A DNA stretch of 64,000 bases from Ensifer canadensis (lineage in GTDB: Bacteria; Pseudomonadota; Alphaproteobacteria; Rhizobiales; Rhizobiaceae), in contig NZ_CP083370.1 in NCBI RefSeq assembly GCF_017488845.2, positions 3,152,501 to 3,216,500 of the forward strand, read 5' to 3'. Under the pieces are notes generated by a model. The model was not told the DNA's origin, did not search any database, and worked only from the letters and a program-made list of their open reading frames with translations. Within the stretch, counting starts at the first letter, position 1. Every line of letters begins with the position of its first letter. The translations under genes and the position numbers were made by a program. Of this stretch, positions 33,752 to 42,327 are shown one piece after another.

Positions 33752-34150
33752 CTAGCCCGGCAGCGCCTCGCATTCCTGCAGGGCCATCGCCGCCCGATCC
33801 CATTTGGGCCGGCTGCGCGTGAAGATCGCATCCGTTGGCGTGAACTCGGAGAGATCGTCAAGCGTGCCGGCATAGACCGTCAGTCGACCATCATCCGGCA
33901 GGCCACTTCCAAAAACCTGGCTGCCGCAGGTCTCGCAGAAATGGCGGATGGAAATGTTGCCATTCGCAGCAATGGTCTGGTAGCCGCGACAAGACCCCGT
34001 CGCAATCACATCCGAACGATCGAAAATCATGTAGCAGCAATGCCCGGTACCGGTGATCCGCTGGCAATCGCGACAATGGCAAAAGCCGGAATAGGACGGC
34101 GACCGCTTCGCCTCATACCGTATGGCGCCGCAGTGACATCCACCCTTCAT
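33752..34150 (-). CDS. GFA family protein (glutathione-dependent formaldehyde-activating type)
   Basis: 132 residues with the zinc-binding pattern of the GFA/CENP-V family: KGGCHCGAIRYEAKRSPSYS, FCHCRDCQRITGTGH and SIRHFCETCGSQVFGSGL. The family binds two zinc ions. Actual glutathione/formaldehyde activity is proven for few members. ATG 34150 follows GGAGGAGG. It lies alone, converging on the TrhO gene across repeat elements. Confidence 0.9.
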   Translation of the reverse strand: MKGGCHCGAIRYEAKRSPSYSGFCHCRDCQRITGTGHCCYMIFDRSDVIATGSCRGYQTIAANGNISIRHFCETCGSQVFGSGLPDDGRLTVYAGTLDDLSEFTPTDAIFTRSRPKWDRAAMALQECEALPG

Positions 34151-34202
34151 GCCGGCCTCCTCCTGTGATTGCAGAGGAGATAGCGCGCCGCAGCCAGCAT
34201 TC

Positions 34203-34238
34203 AAAAGAAAACCGCGCGCCGGGGTACGGCGCGCGGTT
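34203..34238 (-). terminator. Rho-independent terminator of the met ABC operon
   Basis: On the minus strand AACCGCGCGCC and GGCGCGCGGTT form an 11-bp perfect stem with a 7-base loop, followed by TTTCTTTT. It sits 28 bases past the metQ stop. Confidence 0.8.
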
Positions 34239-34265
34239 CGATATCGGGTTTCTACGGGCTGGAAA

Positions 34266-35042
34266 TTACCAGCTCGGGATCAGCGCGCCCTTGAAGGTCT
34301 CGTTGATGAAGGTCTTCACCTTTTCGTCGTGGTAGGCTTCGACGAGCGTCTTCACCCAGGGCGCGTCCTTGTCGGCGGTGCGCACGGCAATGACGTTGGC
34401 GTAGGGCGACTTCTCGCCTTCGATGGCGATGGCGTCTTCCTTCGGATGCAGGTCGGCCTCGAGCGCGTAGTTGGTGTTGATCACTGCTGCGTCGACATCG
34501 GCGAGCGAGCGCGGAAGCTGGGCCGCATCCAGTTCGGCAAATGTGATGTTCTTCGGGTTTTCTGTGATGTCGGATGGGGTCACCTTCAGGCCGACTTCCG
34601 GCTTGACCTTGATGAGACCCTTGGACGCGAGCACGAGCAGCGCGCGGCCACCATTGGTCGGATCGTTCGGGATGCCGATCGTCGCGCCATCCTTCAGCTC
34701 GTCGAGGCTCTTCACCTTGCTCGAATAGACGCCCATCGGCGTGGTGATGGTGGTGCCGACGCTGACGATATCGAAACCGCGATCGGCGATCTGGTTGTCG
34801 AGGTAAGGCTGGTGCTGGAACGAATTTGCGTTGAGGTCGCCGTCGGCAAGCGCCTGGTTCGGAACGACGTAATCGGAGAATTCGAGGATCTCGATGTCGA
34901 GGCCCTTGGGCGCCGCGACTTCCTTCACCTTCTCCATGATCTGGGCGTGCTCGCCCGGCGTCACGCCAACCTTGATGGTTTCGGCCAGTGCGGTACCGGC
35001 CGTAAGGGCTGCGATTGCCGCAGCAATGATGAGCTTCTTCAT
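34266..35042 (-). CDS. metQ: Methionine ABC transporter substrate-binding protein
   Basis: 258-residue periplasmic D/L-methionine-binding protein (MetQ/NlpA family). The signal peptide MKKLIIAAAIAALTAGTALA is cut before ETIKVGVTPGEH. There is no lipobox cysteine, so unlike enteric MetQ it is probably soluble. Ligand-site segments FSDYVVPNQALADGDLNANS, FQHQPYLDNQIADRG and NDPTNGGRALLVLASKGLIK are family-typical. It is the last gene of metN-metI-metQ, 38 bases after metI, with a strong terminator after it. Confidence 0.94.
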   Translation of the reverse strand: MKKLIIAAAIAALTAGTALAETIKVGVTPGEHAQIMEKVKEVAAPKGLDIEILEFSDYVVPNQALADGDLNANSFQHQPYLDNQIADRGFDIVSVGTTITTPMGVYSSKVKSLDELKDGATIGIPNDPTNGGRALLVLASKGLIKVKPEVGLKVTPSDITENPKNITFAELDAAQLPRSLADVDAAVINTNYALEADLHPKEDAIAIEGEKSPYANVIAVRTADKDAPWVKTLVEAYHDEKVKTFINETFKGALIPSW

Positions 35043-35080
35043 GGGTATCTCCTTGTTGGTGATTTGAATGTCCTGGGAAA

Positions 35081-35746
35081 TCAGTTCTTGCGGCTACGCC
35101 TGTCGAAGTGGCGTGCCAGTCCGTCGCCGGCACTCTGCACCAGCTGCACCAGCACGATGAGCACGATGACGACGACGAGCATCACGTCGGGCATGAAGCG
35201 CTGGTAACCGTAGCGGATGCCGAGATCGCCGAGCCCGCCGCCGCCGACCGCGCCGACCATGGCGGAGTAACCAATGAGGCTGACGGCTGTCATGGTCAGC
35301 GCCATCGTCAGCGCCGGGCGGGCCTCCGCGAGCAGAACCTTGAAGACGATCTGCATCGGCGTGGCACCCATGGCACGGGCCGCCTCGATCAGTCCCTTGT
35401 CAATCTCGCGGATCGCCGCCTCCACCAGACGTGCAACGAAGGGAATGGTCGCGATCGTCAGCGGCACGATCGCCGCCTTGGTGCCGATCGACGTTCCGGT
35501 GAGAAGCCGGGTGAAGGGAATGATGGCAACGACCAGGATGATGAACGGGGTCGAGCGCGCCGCATTGACGATCAGCCCGACGATGCGGTTGATCGTCGGT
35601 GCCGGAAAGAGTTCGCCCTTGCCGCTGGTCGCCAGGAATATGCCGATCGGCAAGCCGATCAGTGAGCCGATCAGGCCGGCGGCCGCGACCATGTAGAGCG
35701 TGTCGAGCGTGGCACCCCAGATCTTTAACAGGATATCAGGCGACAT
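35081..35746 (-). CDS. metI: Methionine ABC transporter permease
   Basis: 221 residues, about five membrane helices and the EAA-type coupling loop [20 protein letters not shown] before [20 protein letters not shown], typical of MetI. It forms the membrane channel with MetN and MetQ. ATG 35746 is used because GAGGTG lies about 8 bases upstream and the family N-terminus ([20 protein letters not shown]) starts there. The first eleven bases overlap the end of metN. Confidence 0.94.
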   Translation of the reverse strand: MSPDILLKIWGATLDTLYMVAAAGLIGSLIGLPIGIFLATSGKGELFPAPTINRIVGLIVNAARSTPFIILVVAIIPFTRLLTGTSIGTKAAIVPLTIATIPFVARLVEAAIREIDKGLIEAARAMGATPMQIVFKVLLAEARPALTMALTMTAVSLIGYSAMVGAVGGGGLGDLGIRYGYQRFMPDVMLVVVIVLIVLVQLVQSAGDGLARHFDRRSRKN

Positions 35747-36818
35747 AGCCGAGCACCTCCGTGACCAGACCGTTTTCAGTGAAGAAGCGTTCGGCACGGC
35801 CTGCGGTTTCCGCATCCGCGCCATAGGCGACGACCAGCGAGCCGTAGGGCCGGCCGCCGATCTCGTCGATCGTTCCGGCGATGATGTTGACCTCGGCGCC
35901 GACCGACTTGATCAGCTGCGAAATCAGCGGCCGTTCTGCCGCCGCGCCAAAGAAGGTCAGGCGCACGACGGCGCGGTCGCCGACGGCAGCCTGCGGCTTC
36001 AGCGCGCGGGACACTGCGTCGGGCAGCTTCGAGCCCGGCAGGCCGGAGAGCATCGCCCGTGTCGTCTCGTGCTTCGGATGGGTGAAGACATCGAAGGTGT
36101 GGCCGCGTTCGACAATGCGGCCGTGATCGATGACGGCGACATCGGAGGTGACCGCCTTCACCACTTCCATCTCGTGGGTGATGAGCAGCACGGTCAGGCC
36201 GAGATCGGCATTGATGCGCTTCAGCAGTTCCAGGATCGATTGCGTCGTCTCGGGATCGAGCGCCGATGTCGCTTCGTCCGACAAAAGCAGCTTCGGCTCG
36301 GTCGCAAGCGCCCGGGCGATGCCGATCCGCTGCTTCTGGCCGCCGGAAAGCTCGGAGGGGTAACGGCCATGCTTGTCGGCAAGCCCGACAAGGTCGAGCA
36401 GCGGGCGCACGCGCTTTTCGATGGCTCCCTTGTCCATGCCGGCGATTTCGAGCGGCAGCGCCACATTGCCGAACACGGTACGCGACGACAGCAGATTGAA
36501 ATGCTGGAAGATCATGCCGACCGAGCGGCGCAACGTGCGAAGACCCGCCTCGTCGAGCGCGCCGACATCGACGCCGTCGACGAGCACCTTGCCGCCCGTC
36601 GGCTTCTCCAGCCCGTTGACCAGGCGGATCAGCGTCGACTTGCCGGCGCCGGAGCGGCCGATGATACCGGTGATCGAGCCGCGGCCGACCGAAAGGGAGA
36701 CGTTGTCGAGCGCGGTAAAGCCGCCGCTCTTGCCGGACGCTGCGAAATGCTTGGAAACGCCGTCGAAGATGACGGCGGCATTGCCGGGCGCCGGTGCTTT
36801 ATAGGCGGAAACGCTCAT
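35736..36818 (-). CDS. metN: Methionine ABC transporter ATP-binding protein
   Basis: 360 residues. Walker A is GRSGAGKST near residue 54, the Q-loop is [14 protein letters not shown], the ABC signature is [15 protein letters not shown], and Walker B is [14 protein letters not shown] with the H-loop [13 protein letters not shown]. The C-terminal NIL domain (from about residue 280, [15 protein letters not shown]) senses methionine and gives transinhibition. ATG 36818 is chosen because the homologous N-terminus starts there; the frame is open about 170 bases upstream without family similarity. It is the first gene of the operon, and its spacer carries no recognisable SAM riboswitch. Confidence 0.94.
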   Translation of the reverse strand: MSVSAYKAPAPGNAAVIFDGVSKHFAASGKSGGFTALDNVSLSVGRGSITGIIGRSGAGKSTLIRLVNGLEKPTGGKVLVDGVDVGALDEAGLRTLRRSVGMIFQHFNLLSSRTVFGNVALPLEIAGMDKGAIEKRVRPLLDLVGLADKHGRYPSELSGGQKQRIGIARALATEPKLLLSDEATSALDPETTQSILELLKRINADLGLTVLLITHEMEVVKAVTSDVAVIDHGRIVERGHTFDVFTHPKHETTRAMLSGLPGSKLPDAVSRALKPQAAVGDRAVVRLTFFGAAAERPLISQLIKSVGAEVNIIAGTIDEIGGRPYGSLVVAYGADAETAGRAERFFTENGLVTEVLGYVA

Positions 36819-37196
36819 CGTTCGGATACCCCCGAAAGAGGCGTTATCGTTATGGACGGGTACATAGGTGCTCTCGGATGCTCGAAACTCAAAATCCCGG
36901 ACTCGGGGCGCGGGATGGAAGGCGCGTCTTGTCAGGCCGACATTCGACAACGCATTCGGAACAGGGAGCACTTCTCTAGCATTAGCCAACCGGTGAGTTC
37001 AACGTCGTTGCCGCAGGAAGAACATGCGACATAATCTACGGCCCTTATGGACAATAGATCCCGGCTTTTACAGGTATGATTTTCCGGGTTGCTTCACGTT
37101 TGCGGAAAAAACCGCTCTTTCGCAAATGGCGCTGAAAGAAGCCTGCTGCGCACCGGCCCGATAAGCGGGCCGATGCGCACGATCTGCCGATGACGG
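36819..37196. other. Gap between metN and the terC-like gene, no gene
   Basis: About 378 bases, both neighbours on the minus strand. It should contain the met promoter. A hairpin near its right end (37147-37179) is listed separately. A search by eye for SAM-II pseudoknot sequence gave no acceptable match. Confidence 0.45.
37147..37179 (-). terminator. Hairpin after the first TerC-family gene
   Basis: TGCGCA-CC-GGCCCG, loop ATAAG, CGGGCC-GA-TGCGCA: two stacked stems with a small internal loop, 18 bases past the gene stop on the minus strand. No U-tract follows, so termination may need other factors. Confidence 0.45.
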
Positions 37197-37829
37197 TCAA
37201 ACGCCGATGGCGTGAGCGACCGGCGCCAGATGCGGCCAGACTTCGAGTGAGCCGCGATAGATCATGTTGAGTGCCACATAGAGGATGATGGCGAGACCGA
37301 CATAGGCGATCCAGTGATAGCGGTTGAGCAGCCGGGCGATGAAGCTGGCGGCAATGCCCATCAGCGCGATCGAAAGGATGAGGCCGAAGACGAGGATCGT
37401 CGGATGCTCGCGCGCAGCGCCGGCGACCGCCAACACGTTGTCGAGCGACATCGAGACGTCGGCAATGACGATCTGGATGGCTGCCTGAAGGAAGGTCTTT
37501 CGCGGCGCCGAATTGGCCCCCTCGCCCTCAAAATCTTCGGCCCCGCCGGCGCGGATCTCGCGCCACATCTTCCAGCAGACCCAGAGAAGCAGAAGGCCAC
37601 CGGCCAGCAGCAGCCCGATGATATCGAGAAGCTGTACCGTGACGCTGGCAAGCGCGATGCGAAGGACCGTGGCGGCAAGAATGCCGACCAGGATCGCCTT
37701 GCGGCGCTGCTCGGTCGGCAGACCGGCGGCTGCAAGGCCGATGACGACGGCATTGTCGCCGGCCAGAACCAGGTCGATGACGATGACCTGCAGAAGCGCC
37801 AGCAGCCCGGCAGAGGTGAAGATTTCCAT
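37197..37829 (-). CDS. TerC family integral membrane protein (YjbE type)
   Basis: 210 residues with about seven helices. The acidic-residue helices ALLQVIVIDLVLAGDNAVVI and QIVIADVSMSLDNVLAVAGA are the TerC signature (aspartates thought to bind metal). The family includes manganese exporters such as Alx/YoaE relatives and proteins tied to tellurite resistance. The metal and direction are not known here. The ATG at 37829 has a GGGGGA site about 12 bases upstream. No yybP-ykoY manganese riboswitch could be recognised in the leader. Confidence 0.9.
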   Translation of the reverse strand: MEIFTSAGLLALLQVIVIDLVLAGDNAVVIGLAAAGLPTEQRRKAILVGILAATVLRIALASVTVQLLDIIGLLLAGGLLLLWVCWKMWREIRAGGAEDFEGEGANSAPRKTFLQAAIQIVIADVSMSLDNVLAVAGAAREHPTILVFGLILSIALMGIAASFIARLLNRYHWIAYVGLAIILYVALNMIYRGSLEVWPHLAPVAHAIGV

Positions 37830-38070
37830 GATCGATAGTCCCCCAGGCGCCCCGCACGCCTATTCGCTGTCGCTAACGCATAGAACAAGGGGCGTTGGCG
37901 GATCAAGGGGTTGAGACGGACAGCTTCGCAATACGCACCGGAATGATGGCACTGCGCAGCGCGTTGTTGCTTCAACGGCTATGCAGAGATTGTGGCGGAC
38001 TTCACAGTTTACTGAGCACAGTTCTCTGATACGAAACACAACAAGACTGAGTCGAAAGGCAGGAGAGCGG

Positions 38071-38961
38071 ATGCGCATCGTTTTGACCGGAAGTTCGGGG
38101 CGCATCGGCCGGGCGATCTACAATGCCCTGACGCCCGATCACGACGTGATCGGCATCGACCGCGCGCCTTTTGCGACGACGGAGATCACAGGTGACTTTG
38201 TCGACGGTGTCCTCCTGGAACGCGCCATGCAGGGGGCCGATGCCGTCATCCATGCGGCTGCTCTGCATGCGCCACACGTCGATACGATCCCGGACGCGGA
38301 ATTCGAGCGCGTCAATGTGATGGGCACCCATCTCGTCATTGCCGCGGCTCAAGCCACCGGCGTCCGCCGTATCGTCTTCACCAGCACGACGGCACTGTAC
38401 GGCCATGCGGTGAAAGAGGGTGCCTGCACCTGGATCACCGAGGAAACGCCACCGCAACCGCACACGATCTACCATCACACCAAGCTTGCCGCCGAGGCTT
38501 TGTTGGAAAACGCCGCCGACCGGGCGCTGCATATCCGTGTCCTGCGTATGTCCAGATGTTTTCCGGAGCAGGCCGACCGCATGGCGGCGTATCGGCTGCA
38601 CCGCGGCATCGACGTCCGCGATGTGGCGGACGCGCATGTGGCGGCGCTCGACAATGACGGGCCTGCCTTTCAGCGGTTCGTCATTTCAGGCGAGCCGGCC
38701 TTCCTGCCGACCGATTGCCGTCATCTGGCAAGCGATGCAGCCTCGGTTCTGCGGGAGCGGGCGAGCAAATTTGCTCAGGCCTTTGCCGAGCGCGGCTGGT
38801 CGCTGCCGGCATCGATCGACCGTATCTACGATCCGAGTGCCGCCCTCGGCGCGCTCGGATGGAAGCCGCGTTTCGGTTTCAAGGAAGTCCTGGCCCAGCT
38901 CGACCGCGGCAGCCTCGAGGTGCTGCCGGTGCGCAAAGCGGCCCCAGGGCGCTTCGATTGA
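38071..38961 (+). CDS. NAD-dependent epimerase/dehydratase family protein
   Basis: 296-residue extended short-chain dehydrogenase. The Rossmann start MRIVLTGSSGRIGRAIYNAL gives the TGxxGxxG motif. DAVIHAAALHAPHVDTIPD follows, then FTSTTALYGHAV with the serine/threonine site and the catalytic YHHTKLAAE (Y-x3-K). The sugar-nucleotide or uronate substrate is unknown. ATG 38071 has GGAGAGCGG directly upstream. It is the only rightward gene in this sugar region and ends at a strong 12-bp hairpin. Confidence 0.9.
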   Translation: MRIVLTGSSGRIGRAIYNALTPDHDVIGIDRAPFATTEITGDFVDGVLLERAMQGADAVIHAAALHAPHVDTIPDAEFERVNVMGTHLVIAAAQATGVRRIVFTSTTALYGHAVKEGACTWITEETPPQPHTIYHHTKLAAEALLENAADRALHIRVLRMSRCFPEQADRMAAYRLHRGIDVRDVADAHVAALDNDGPAFQRFVISGEPAFLPTDCRHLASDAASVLRERASKFAQAFAERGWSLPASIDRIYDPSAALGALGWKPRFGFKEVLAQLDRGSLEVLPVRKAAPGRFD

Positions 38962-38967
38962 CAGGAC

Positions 38968-38997
38968 GTCTTGCGCGCCTCAATGGGCGCGCAAGAC
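38968..38997 (+). terminator. Strong 12-bp hairpin after the epimerase gene
   Basis: GTCTTGCGCGCC, loop TCAATG, GGCGCGCAAGAC is a perfect inverted repeat starting seven bases after the stop codon. There is no U-tract. A closely related word, GCCTCAACGGGCGCGCAAGG, recurs near 39240 at the other end of the intergenic space, so this may be a repeat end rather than a terminator. Confidence 0.5.
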
Positions 38998-39060
38998 TGA
39001 TGACAAAGTCATCCATATGACCTGTTCGACATTCACGTGTCTTGTTGACTCCCAAAGCGC

Positions 39061-39176
39061 CCTCATTCCTGTGCCTGTCACAGGAATCCAGCCAGCCCAA
39101 GTCCTTGGGTTGAAAGATCTGTTGGCCCGACAGACGTCGGGCCGCTGGATCCCCGCTACAAGGGCGAGGATGAGGA
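39061..39176. repeat. RIME-like palindromic intergenic element
   Basis: CCTCATTCCTGTGCCTGTCA with CAGGAATCCAGCCAGCC at the left and GCTGGATCCCCGC...GAGGATGAGG at the right form a large imperfect inverted repeat. Its inner part is CAAGTCCTTGGG and GCCCGACAGACGTCGGGC. It resembles the rhizobial intergenic mosaic element family (recognised from memory, not aligned). The whole 38962-39270 gap holds no gene. Confidence 0.6.
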
Positions 39177-39270
39177 GAACAGCATGTTTCGCCCGTCAAC
39201 CAGGCTATCGCAGTGGTTTGCCATCAACCTGAGCTCTGCACGCCTCAACGGGCGCGCAAGGCACCAGCCA

Positions 39271-40638
39271 TCAGATGTGGTTGCCCGCGGGAAACTCTTC
39301 GGCCAATGACTTGTACCAGTGGCCGCTCTTCTTGATCGTGCGCACTTGCGTCTCATAGTCCACATGCACGATGCCGAAGCGCATCTTGTAGCCTTCGGCC
39401 CACTCGAAATTGTCCATCAGGCTCCAGGCGAAGTAGCCGCGCATGGGGTAGCCCTTGGAAATCAGGTCTGCCGTCACCGACAGGTGCTCGGCGATGTAGT
39501 CGAGCCGCGGCTGGTCGTCGACCGCACCATTTTCGACGCCCATGTTGTAGCAGGCGCCATTCTCGGTGATGTAGCAATCGGGCAGGTCGTAGCGGGCGTT
39601 AAGCGTCTCCACCAGTTGGCCGAGCGCCGGCGCATAGACCTCCCAGCCGATATCCGTCTTCACGTCGCTGACCGGCTTGGCGTTGATCGTCGCGGGATAT
39701 TCGGCACCGGCGGCAGCATCATCACTGACGCGCATTGGCGTGTAGTAGTTAAGGCCCCACCAATCGAGCGGCCGCGAAATCGTTTCCATGTCGCCGTCTT
39801 CGATATCGGGCATGCGATGGCCGAGCGCGCTCATGAAGCTTTCGGGATACTCGCCCTTGAAGATCGGACCGAAGAAGACGCCGTTGTGGAAATCGAAGGC
39901 GCGCTCAGCGGCCGCCTTGTCGGCAGCAGCGTCGCTGCCGGGATAGACCGAATGAGCGTTGATAACGATGCCGGCTGGCAGGTTCGGCCGCTCCGAGCGG
40001 ATGGCGTCGACGCCGAGGCCATGTGCCAGGTTGGTGAAATGCAGCGCGTGCAGCGCCGCGTCCATGTTGCGCTCGCCCGGCGCGTGAATGCCGTAGAGAT
40101 GGCTGAGCCACACCGAGCACCAGGGCTCGTTGAAGGTCGCGATCGCGTCGAGCCGGTCGCCGAGCCGAGCGATGACAGTCTTGGCATAACGCTGGAAGGC
40201 GTAGGCCGTGGTGCGCGCCGTCCAGCCGCCGTCGCCCATCAGCGCCAGCGGCAGGTCCCAGTGATAAAGCGTGGCGAAGGCCTTGATGTTACGCGCCTTC
40301 AGGCCGTCAACGAGACGGTCGTAGAAGTCGAGGCCCTTCTCGTTGATCGGGCCGGTGCCTTCGGGAATGATGCGCGGCCAGGCGATCGAGAACCGGTAGG
40401 CCTCGACGCCGAGGCTCTTGATCAGATCGAGATCATCGTCGAGCCTGTTGTAGTGATCGCAGGCGATATCGCCATTGTGCCGGCCGAAGACCCGGCCCGG
40501 CATGTTGGAGAAGGCATCCCAGATCGATGGCTTGCGCCCGTCCATCTTGGTGGCTCCCTCGATCTGGAAGGAGGCCGTCGCCACTCCGAACACGAAATCG
40601 CCCGGGAAACGTTGGGCAAGGGTTTTTGCTTCGATCAT
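39271..40638 (-). CDS. bglA: Beta-glucosidase, glycoside hydrolase family 1
   Basis: 455-residue cytoplasmic GH1 enzyme that cleaves beta-linked disaccharides to glucose. The acid/base glutamate lies in ATFNEPWCSVW near residue 170 and the nucleophile in CYITENGACYNMG near residue 358. Other conserved stretches are FVFGVATASFQIEGATKMDG, YRFSIAWPRIIPEGTG and FAWSLMDNFEWAEGY. ATG 40638 follows an AAGGACG site. It belongs with the leftward sugar-catabolic genes upstream. The exact substrate is not known. Confidence 0.94.
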   Translation of the reverse strand: MIEAKTLAQRFPGDFVFGVATASFQIEGATKMDGRKPSIWDAFSNMPGRVFGRHNGDIACDHYNRLDDDLDLIKSLGVEAYRFSIAWPRIIPEGTGPINEKGLDFYDRLVDGLKARNIKAFATLYHWDLPLALMGDGGWTARTTAYAFQRYAKTVIARLGDRLDAIATFNEPWCSVWLSHLYGIHAPGERNMDAALHALHFTNLAHGLGVDAIRSERPNLPAGIVINAHSVYPGSDAAADKAAAERAFDFHNGVFFGPIFKGEYPESFMSALGHRMPDIEDGDMETISRPLDWWGLNYYTPMRVSDDAAAGAEYPATINAKPVSDVKTDIGWEVYAPALGQLVETLNARYDLPDCYITENGACYNMGVENGAVDDQPRLDYIAEHLSVTADLISKGYPMRGYFAWSLMDNFEWAEGYKMRFGIVHVDYETQVRTIKKSGHWYKSLAEEFPAGNHI

Positions 40639-40799
40639 CAGCCTGTCTCGTCCTTTGCAGCGGCCCGCATCCGGCGGGCGGCCGCTCACCTTGTGTATTT
40701 TCATTCTTGTTGCGGGCGGGCCTAAAGCGACACCGGCAAAAGTCAACTCGCGAAAAAGGGCGAGGCACCCCTCGCCCTGCCCCCCGGCATGCTTTCCGA

Positions 40800-41981
40800 C
40801 TACACCTTTACCCATGCGCCGTTTCGTTTTGACGACTGCACGCAGGCATCGACGAAGGCCATGCCCTTCATACCGTCGTCGATTGTCGGATAGGTGACGG
40901 CGGCATCGATCGCCTCGCCCTTTCGTTTGGCGAAGATCGCCCGGGCCGCTTCGGTGTAGATATTGGCAAACCCTTCGAGATAGCCTTCAGGGTGGCCAGA
41001 AGGAATGCGGCTGACGCGAGCGGCGGCCGGGCCGGAGCCGGCACCAGCCCGGGTGAGCAGCCGCTTCGGCTCGCCGAACGGCGTGTACCAGAGATAGTTC
41101 GGGTCCTTCTGCGTCCATTCGAGCCCACCCTTGGTGCCGTAGACCCGCACCATCAGGCCGTTCTCGTGGCCGGGCGCCACCTGGCTGCACCAGAGCAGCC
41201 CCTTGGCGCGCTCGCCGTCCTTTTTCTTGAAGCGCATCATCACATGGGCATTGTCGTCGAGCTTTCGGCCGGCAACGAAGCTGTCGAGGTCGGCGGCAAG
41301 TTCCTCGAGTTCCAGCCCGGAGACGAAGGCGCCGAGATTATAGGCATGGGTGCCGATGTCGCCGGTCGAGCCGCCGGCGCCGGAGCGGGCCGGATCGGTG
41401 CGCCAGGCCGCCTGTTTCTGGCCCGACTGCTCGATATTCTCCGTCAGCCAGTCCTGCGGATATTCCATCTGCACCAGCCGGATAGCGCCGATGTCGCCAT
41501 TTTCGACCATCGCGCGCGCCTGGCGCACCATCGGATAGCCGGTGTAGTTGTGGGTGAGCACGAACAGCGCCTCGCTGTCGTCGGCCGCCTTCTTCAGCTT
41601 CTTCGCATCCGAAAGCGTCGAGGTCAGCGGCTTGTCGCAGATCACATGGATACCGCGCTTCAGGAATTCCTTGGCGGCGGCATAGTGCACATGGTTGGGG
41701 GTGACGATCGCCACCGCCTCGATGCCGTCCTTCAGCTTGGCCTCGCGGATCGCCATTTGCTTGAAGTCGGAATAGACCCGCGACGGATCAAGCCCGAGCT
41801 CGCGGCCGGAGCTTTCGGCCTTGTCCGGCGTCGACGACAGGGCGCCGGCCACCAGTTCGTAGTGATCGTCGAGCCGGGCGGCGATGCGGTGCACCGCGCC
41901 GATGAAGGCGCCCGAACCGCCGCCGACCATGCCGAGCCTGATCCGCCGCTCGCGCTTCTCGCTCGTTCCCTCGATTGCCAT
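40800..41981 (-). CDS. Gfo/Idh/MocA family oxidoreductase
   Basis: 393-residue NAD(P)-dependent sugar dehydrogenase-like protein. The nucleotide site is LGMVGGGSGAFIGAVHRIAA near residue 17, the catalytic segment ICDKPLTSTLSDAKKL with E/DKP near residue 113, and the C-terminal domain has DIGTHAYNLGAFVSGLELEE. Substrates in the family include inositols, glucose derivatives and xylose oligomers. It lies leftward beside a sugar isomerase gene (42328-43380), from which it is separated by repeat elements, so the two probably act in one pathway. Confidence 0.92.
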   Translation of the reverse strand: MAIEGTSEKRERRIRLGMVGGGSGAFIGAVHRIAARLDDHYELVAGALSSTPDKAESSGRELGLDPSRVYSDFKQMAIREAKLKDGIEAVAIVTPNHVHYAAAKEFLKRGIHVICDKPLTSTLSDAKKLKKAADDSEALFVLTHNYTGYPMVRQARAMVENGDIGAIRLVQMEYPQDWLTENIEQSGQKQAAWRTDPARSGAGGSTGDIGTHAYNLGAFVSGLELEELAADLDSFVAGRKLDDNAHVMMRFKKKDGERAKGLLWCSQVAPGHENGLMVRVYGTKGGLEWTQKDPNYLWYTPFGEPKRLLTRAGAGSGPAAARVSRIPSGHPEGYLEGFANIYTEAARAIFAKRKGEAIDAAVTYPTIDDGMKGMAFVDACVQSSKRNGAWVKV

Positions 41982-42045
41982 CGTTTTGTCTCCCTGTTCT
42001 GAACCTGCTCTATCGTCTCGTTGTCATCGTCGTGCGGCTGCCCCT

Positions 42046-42266
42046 CATCCGCCTGCCGCATATTCCTTCTCCCCGCCGGGCGGGGAGAAGGAATATGCGG
42101 CACCCGCTCGCACCACCAGCCAAGACAGCAGCGCCAGCGTCAGCTCACATCCCCTCCTCTAGCAGCTGGCAGAAGGGCGATCGCGACGGCGTTTCCTCTC
42201 GCTCGGCAGCACCGTGTGGCACGTCCCCTCTCCCCGCTTGCGGGAGAGGGTTAGGGTGAGGGGCTA
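42046..42266. repeat. Palindromic intergenic elements (CTCCCCGC type), third cluster
   Basis: The 22-bp-arm palindrome and a second unit, GTCCCCTCTCCCCGCTTGCG continuing GGAGAGGGTTAGGGTGAGGG, fill most of the 346-base gap between the oxidoreductase and isomerase genes. Both outer ends again have CCCCTCA/TGAGGGG. The gap has no gene. Confidence 0.65.
42056..42100. repeat. Large perfect palindrome in intergenic repeat
   Basis: Arms of 22 bases (42056-42077, beginning CCGCATATTCCTTCTCCCCG; and 42079-42100) are exact reverse complements around one central G. The core CTCCCCGCC/GGCGGGGAG is the same as in the repeat units elsewhere in the window, and the flanking CGCATATTCCTT arms are extra. Confidence 0.8.
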
Positions 42267-42327
42267 CGGCCGGGGGCGCACTGCGGCCATCGCCGGGCAG
42301 GCGCCACCGTTGGCTCTATACCGTGCC

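Noticed and set aside
36819..37050. Possible SAM-II riboswitch before metN
   Set aside because: Leader segments such as TTGAACTCACCGG were compared by eye with the SAM-II pseudoknot consensus. The required U-rich triplet region and pairing did not fit. A covariance-model search would decide.
37830..38070. Possible yybP-ykoY manganese riboswitch before the first TerC gene
   Set aside because: Family context suggests it, but the conserved L1/L3 loops could not be found in the upstream sequence.
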